A DNA stretch of 64,000 nucleotides from Biscogniauxia marginata (lineage: Eukaryota > Ascomycota > Sordariomycetes > Xylariales > Xylariaceae). Location: the NCBI GenBank assembly GCA_022695795.1, contig MU404079.1, positions 124,001 to 188,000 on the forward strand, given 5' to 3'. This document shows, piece by piece, positions 59,593 to 64,000 of the stretch (positions are counted from its first letter, which is position 1; each line of letters opens with the position of its first letter). Both the position numbers and the translations under genes were made by a program. Under the pieces are notes generated by a model. That model had not been told where the DNA came from, searched no databases, and was given only the letters and a program-made list of their open reading frames with translations.

Positions 59593-61168
59593 CTAGAGCT
59601 CGATTGTCCCCTTGGACACAGGGGAGTAGTCTTCCTCCTCGGGATGCGGCTCGTCACATAACGTCTCCTCTGTCTGTGCCAGATCTAAACCAGATGTGAT
59701 CTCCCTAGTTGATAGTGTAAGTCATCAGACATATTATTGGATAGTGCTCCAAAGGACTTACTCGTTCGTGGCTAGCACCTCCAATCCTGGGACACAGTCG
59801 ACGAGGGCGATAATCGCAAATGATCCAATAAATGACCAGGAAAATCCAATGAGCACCTCCACAATCTGAACCCAGAGTTGTCGGGCATTGCCATCGAAGA
59901 ATACTCCGCCGGGGACGTCAACGCCGCCGTAAGCTGCCACTTTCTTTTGCGCGAAAAGTCCCGTGCAGATGGTAGCAGCGATGCCACCGACGCAGTGAGT
60001 TGCAAAGGTATCGCCGTTATCAACCCAGCGCCAACGCCGGGCGAAATCTGTGAACTTGATTCTCAGTGCCTGTCGACATAGCAAAGCCCCGAAAATACCG
60101 AAGCAGAACGCGGTTGGCATGTCGATGAATCCTGCGGCTGGAGTAATCATCACTAGACCCGAGATTGCACCCATGAACGTCGAGTCCAATGACCACTTCC
60201 TAGTTTCGATGAATGTGATGAACGCCCACGTCAGGGCTCCGGCAGATGCACACAGGTTGGTGACACAGAGGGCCATGACAGACTGGAAATTAAAAGCCAG
60301 AGTGGTTCCGGCATCGAAAGCCAGCCACGAACCCCAGATAATGATCAGCGCGATCAGTTGAAAGAATGAGTTCCCAGGTCGGTGCAGGCGGATGTGAGTG
60401 GGTGTTCGTTTCTCGGATCCTCGGGAGCGGAAGATGGGATATGATAAGTACAAGCTCACCGCTGCCGCAGTCGCCCCTGAGCAAACATGGACAGGCGTTC
60501 CTAAGAGGGTGGTTAACTATGAACAGCTGCAAAGCTCCCTCGATTTCATACCTCCTGCGAAATCTAGCACTCCAAGGTTTTCACCCAGGAAGCCGCCTCC
60601 CCAGACCATATGTGCCAGAGGACAATATATGAAAGTGGACCACAGCTATGATATATCAACGTGGTATTCCCAGGCCGTATGTCTTAATTGGACTTACAAA
60701 TACGAAAGGGATGATTGGCAGCAGCCTTCCCCTCTCGCAGAAACCACCGATCGCTATGGCGCAGACCGTCGCTTCGAAGACGAGCTGAAATTCACTGAAA
60801 AGGATCGCTGGTATCGTGCCTACGGGCTCTGCCAACACGCCAATATGGAGAGCATATTTGAAATCTCCGAAAATCCAGCCTCCCTCGCCATAGGCCAGTG
60901 TGTAGCCTAGGATGAACCATTGGATGGAACATGTCGCGATCGTAAGCACCGCTGGCATTGCAGAGGCCAGCCCATTGCGTCGCCATGAATAACCGCCATA
61001 GGCAATTCCCACCTCCAGGGCTTATCAACTACTGTATATGATTGCAAAGAGGGACCTCGGCACACTTACAGTAGGCACGATGGTCCAGCAGAAGACAGTG
61101 CAGACCAAGACGAAGAGTGTATCTATCTTATCACACTCTTCCCACGTCTTGAGTACGTCGGATGCCAT
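59593..61168 (-). CDS. Ammonium transporter, Mep/Amt family
   Basis: Five exons on the minus strand: 61168-61070, 61012-60698, 60645-60552, 60500-59762, 59704-59593, giving 452 residues. Imports ammonium across the plasma membrane as a trimer. Family marks: [71 protein letters not shown] with pore His174, [10 protein letters not shown], and FATHCVGGI with pore His338. The C-terminal tail ([15 protein letters not shown]) is reached only by splicing out 59705-59761 (GTAAGT...CTAG); reading through gives an early stop. Intron 1 (61013-61069) must use a GGAG acceptor to keep frame, since the better TAAG eight bases earlier shifts it. Intact. Probably nitrogen-regulated as in relatives, though no GATA cluster was established here. 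Confidence 0.92.
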
Positions 61169-62504
61169 CGTGCGGTGATCTGAATGATGATATAGTATCA
61201 GGACAAGGTAGTTCCGGAGTTGAGAATACGAACGAAATCACGACTGTAAGTATCTGATGGTGTTTCACTTCAGAGATAGGATGTAATCTACTTCGTCGAT
61301 CGGGACTGGGGGTATTCCGCAATGTTTATCTCTATCTGGTTGTTCTCCTTATCTCTCTCCTACAACGCCAAGTTGCCAATCAATATCCCTGTTTTGACAT
61401 CCGACTATCGACCAATAGCTGAAAGTAGGTGTCGCCAACGGTTGTTAACCAGCGTGTTTAATCCGTATATCCCATTAATTTAACGGTCTTCTTATCGGGC
61501 TTCCAAAAACCCCCGAGTTCCCTGGTTAGACTCCAAGGGATACCCGAAATTATAAACCCTTATGACTGAAATCTCAATTTTGTCATTGTCAAGCAATGGT
61601 ATATATGCCAAGACATGTCAAGCCGAGGTATTATTTAGCAATGTAGTATCGCACTACTCGATCCTCTCATACATATAGGGTTGACAAGGAAGCTACTTCG
61701 TAGAATATGTATCGAGGCTAATCCAAGAAGAAGAAAAAAGACTCAAGGGAATATGATATAATACCAACTAAGAATGAGATGACTTGGTACCTCAGATGGA
61801 CTTGAATTGCCCATTGTGCATGCCAAAAATAGCACGTCGTTAACAGAAGCCATCAATCACATCCCAGTAGTGCAGTAAAACCCCTTAGAGATCATTATTT
61901 ATAATTATGACCGACCATTACAAGAGCATCACTATAACGGTAATATTCTAATTTTTTCGTTATCCCTTGAAATCGTTAATCAAATCGCGCAAGATGCTTG
62001 GAGCTTCTTCAACTCATGATTAATTATATCGCGAGTACCTCGATACAAATATCCCTACAATATTCTCACCTGAAGTAGCCGCCCGAGATTTCATAATTCC
62101 TCCATCATTTCCCTCCTGGTGTTTATAGGGTTATAGACGTGTTTCGGCCTTGGGACTGTGGTAGCATGCAGGAGGTACCATCTTTTTTTTATGCGTTGGT
62201 ATTTCGTTCTGATCACCTTGAATAATTCTCCATGACACTTGATACGCTTAAAAGGTGTTGTCCTACCATCTATTGTTAGTAAATTACCGTCCGGAACAAG
62301 ATACTGACTAAGTCTTGCCAGAGCCTTTCTGTTTTGGCTCCTCGGAGGATGCCATTATTCTTCAATCGTTTCCAGTAAGTTTTGTTGACTGCATCTGTTT
62401 TGATAATCTCTAATATGACAATAGGGGCCGGCAAGACCTCTTAAATTTCGCCAAGGCTGAGAGCATTTAAGCTTCGTCGACACCGAACGTGCCTTGGCCA
62501 CAAG
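61169..62504. other. Intergenic
   Basis: Promoter side of the ammonium transporter, then DNA without recognisable genes. Moderately AT-rich, not strongly RIP-converted. Confidence 0.4.
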
Positions 62505-62708
62505 ATGGTGCGTCATGGTGCTAGATATACGTCTAACAAATATTTGTCCTTGTATCTATCTAACCCTGAAAAGATAACCTGGTACACTGCAGCTACGAAA
62601 GTGGATTTCTTGAGAAGCCAGATCTACCTGCGCCAAAGGACCTTCGGACCAAAACTGTTGGTACGTACACTTATAATCTCTAATAAACCGCCACTAATCA
62701 TGGTCTAA
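62505..62708 (+). pseudogene. Fragment with RHGARY motif, possibly histidine-phosphatase-like
   Basis: Frame opens MVRHGARYTSNKYLSLYLSN and continues to FGPKLLV before an apparent GTACGT donor at 62660. RHGxRx is the catalytic motif of histidine acid phosphatases, where it lies near the N-terminus after a leader. No other conserved part of that family is visible, and a chance match is possible. Confidence 0.25.
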
Positions 62709-62894
62709 AATTAACTGATTCCTGAAATATATAGATCACCTCGACGCGCCCGACGTTCCTGTTGAAATATGGGGCTATACGGCCCTTGCCACCTGTATCT
62801 ACATATATAGGATGGGCGAAGCCCATCCGTCTCATAGACTCACCTTGAACTAATACACTTGATCCTATACTCACATCTTCGTCTCATCTCAACA

Positions 62895-63060
62895 GTTCCA
62901 ACCAAATTCTCCATCAAATCTAGAGAGGGCATCCCTATTAAGCTTGAAATAGAAGGCGGCAAGATTGTTGCTAGTTCTCTCGAACTTTTCAAAGCTCTTA
63001 ATGAGATTGCAGGCAAAAGTGGTGTAGGATATGCCGATCTCGTTGAGACGCGAAGCAAAG
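62895..63060 (+). pseudogene. Argininosuccinate synthase fragment
   Basis: Reads VPTKFSIKSREGIPIKLEI, EGGKIVASSLELFKALNEIA, GKSGVGYADLVETRS. This matches the part of argininosuccinate synthase that precedes the final GRIDxVENRF-type segment. The ATP-binding N-terminus is not present upstream, and the frame turns into unrelated sequence after VETRS, ending at 63167. A CAACAG acceptor precedes it at 62894. It is an isolated exon-sized piece, not a working enzyme. Confidence 0.6.
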
Positions 63061-63187
63061 TTCTTGGAGAAGGCAAAATTGAAAGAATGTCCGGTTGCCT
63101 ATGCATGGTCGTTATAGCTAATAATAAAAGTAGGAAAATGGAATTATGTCGTAAAATCGACATGTGAATAAGTGAAATCCTGACGAC

Positions 63188-63604
63188 AAACTAGTAAACT
63201 GGACTGATGAGTAACCTTAGACGATAAGGAGGTCTGCGGATGGATTAGTCCGTACTGGTTCAGCCATGCTGGGCCTGTCGCCAATGCGAAAATCTACCAC
63301 GAAGCATTCAAGGGGGGATGAGTGTCTGGAGCAAGCACCTTCACTCAAGGAACGAAAATGGTGAGTTCGGCTTTCATCTACCAATGATTCGGGGACTAAT
63401 CCTGATCATGACTAGGTACGTAGGGGGTTTTCGTATTTCCCGAAGGAGATGTTTTGCACCCCAGGCATATGGAGCAAGAAACCCGGAGACGTGGTGTTCG
63501 AGCGGGAGCATGAGCACGGTGGCCACCTTGCTGCCTGGGAACAGCTAGAAGCCCCTTATAGACGATCTTCGGGTTATGTGTACGCGAGGTGGGTAGGCCT
63601 ATAG
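63188..63604 (+). pseudogene. Epoxide hydrolase C-terminal fragment
   Basis: Reads KLVNWTDE, stop, P, stop, T, then after a one-base shift DDKEVCGWISPYWFSHAGPV, ANAKIYHEAFKGG, stop. After a 55-bp intron (63361-63415, GTGAGT...ACTAG) it continues GFSYFPKEMFCTPGIWSKK, DVVFEREHEHGGHLAAWEQL. The second half carries the catalytic-His region (EH.HGGH.AA.E) of alpha/beta-hydrolase epoxide hydrolases of the EHN type. WxxY...AGP is the matching segment before it. The N-terminal EHN domain and nucleophile are absent. Three stops and a frameshift. Confidence 0.65.
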
Positions 63605-64000
63605 TGTGTTTGACAAGAAGTAGCTACGTACATATGAGCACAAGAACTGTCTAGGTTTTCTTTTTATAGACACACTTAATTGATTAAGTGAACTGGGAAA
63701 GGCGGTACGTGAACTTATCATCAAATGGTGAGCCGTGATCATACTTCGAATCATACCTAGTATATGATATTCTATAGGTTATCCTTGCCAGCCCGTTCGA
63801 TCTTTCAATTTTTGGTATGTTTTTGGTAGCACTTTGAATCTGAAAAGTCAACACCAATTTCAGTCATCGGTATTGATCTGAGTATTCACTAGAGCTTTTC
63901 TCCTTTTTCTTCCCCCCTCGATTTTCACTCGACATAGATTCAACCGGGGCACTTTGCTAGCAATTGTTTGGGTAGCGGATCGAATAAACTTGGCACCAGG
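63605..64000. other. Intergenic, right edge of window
   Basis: No gene seen. A palindromic TTAATTGATTAAG motif lies near 63677-63689. Confidence 0.4.

Noticed and set aside
60398..60910. 170-codon plus-strand frame
   Set aside because: Antisense to ammonium transporter exons with conserved motifs.
63318..63548. 76-codon plus-strand frame MSVWSKHLHSRN...
   Set aside because: Runs through the epoxide hydrolase intron and is out of frame with the recognisable EHEHGGH region.

Overview
The window looks like a chromosome segment of a filamentous ascomycete (Pezizomycotina). The genes have short GT-AG introns of about 48-100 bp. The families seen are typical of that group: BTB/POZ, fungal rhodopsin-domain membrane protein, fungal kinase-like protein, Mep/Amt ammonium transporter, secreted asparaginase. 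Repeats are saturated with C-to-T and G-to-A changes that turn Gln and Trp codons into stops and produce TpA-rich DNA, the mark of repeat-induced point mutation (RIP). Species is not identifiable from what I can see.

Layout. 1-1109: 3' partial BTB gene on the minus strand. 1.2-11.0 kb: AT-rich block with a RIP-killed DUF7924-like gene and a full-length Ty3/Gypsy chromovirus (element 1, 3425-10964; 461-bp LTRs; target duplication GATTC). 11.0-17.8 kb: GC-normal gene graveyard with a homeodomain scrap, a small gene with a TGG-to-TAG change, a truncated Sgs1/QDE-3-type RecQ helicase copy, and two copies of an unrecognised gene flanking it. 17.8-23.5 kb: AT-rich DNA without an intact gene, with an 8 x 8-bp tandem repeat. 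23.6-29.5 kb: a multi-pass membrane protein, a kinase-like protein, a 205-bp MITE and a coiled-coil protein. 29.9-49.6 kb: a nested Gypsy pile of two complete elements, two 3' remnants and one solo LTR. 50.3-61.2 kb: ordinary genes (rhodopsin-domain protein, L-asparaginase, small membrane proteins, ammonium transporter) mixed with broken SDR pieces. 61.2-64 kb: fragments of argininosuccinate synthase and epoxide hydrolase.

The intact single-copy genes do not form one obvious pathway. Asparaginase and the ammonium transporter are both nitrogen-acquisition functions about 5 kb apart, but with broken genes and small unrelated genes between them. The strongest candidate for something under-described is an antisense Cys-rich plus coiled-coil reading frame lying between the chromodomain and the 3' LTR of all five Gypsy elements, with a conserved layout despite RIP. 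The elements also share R-U5-like LTR ends but carry five different U3-like halves.

No tRNA, rRNA, CRISPR array or telomeric repeat was recognised. Exon structures were worked out by hand from splice signals and reading-frame continuity and have not been checked against transcripts.
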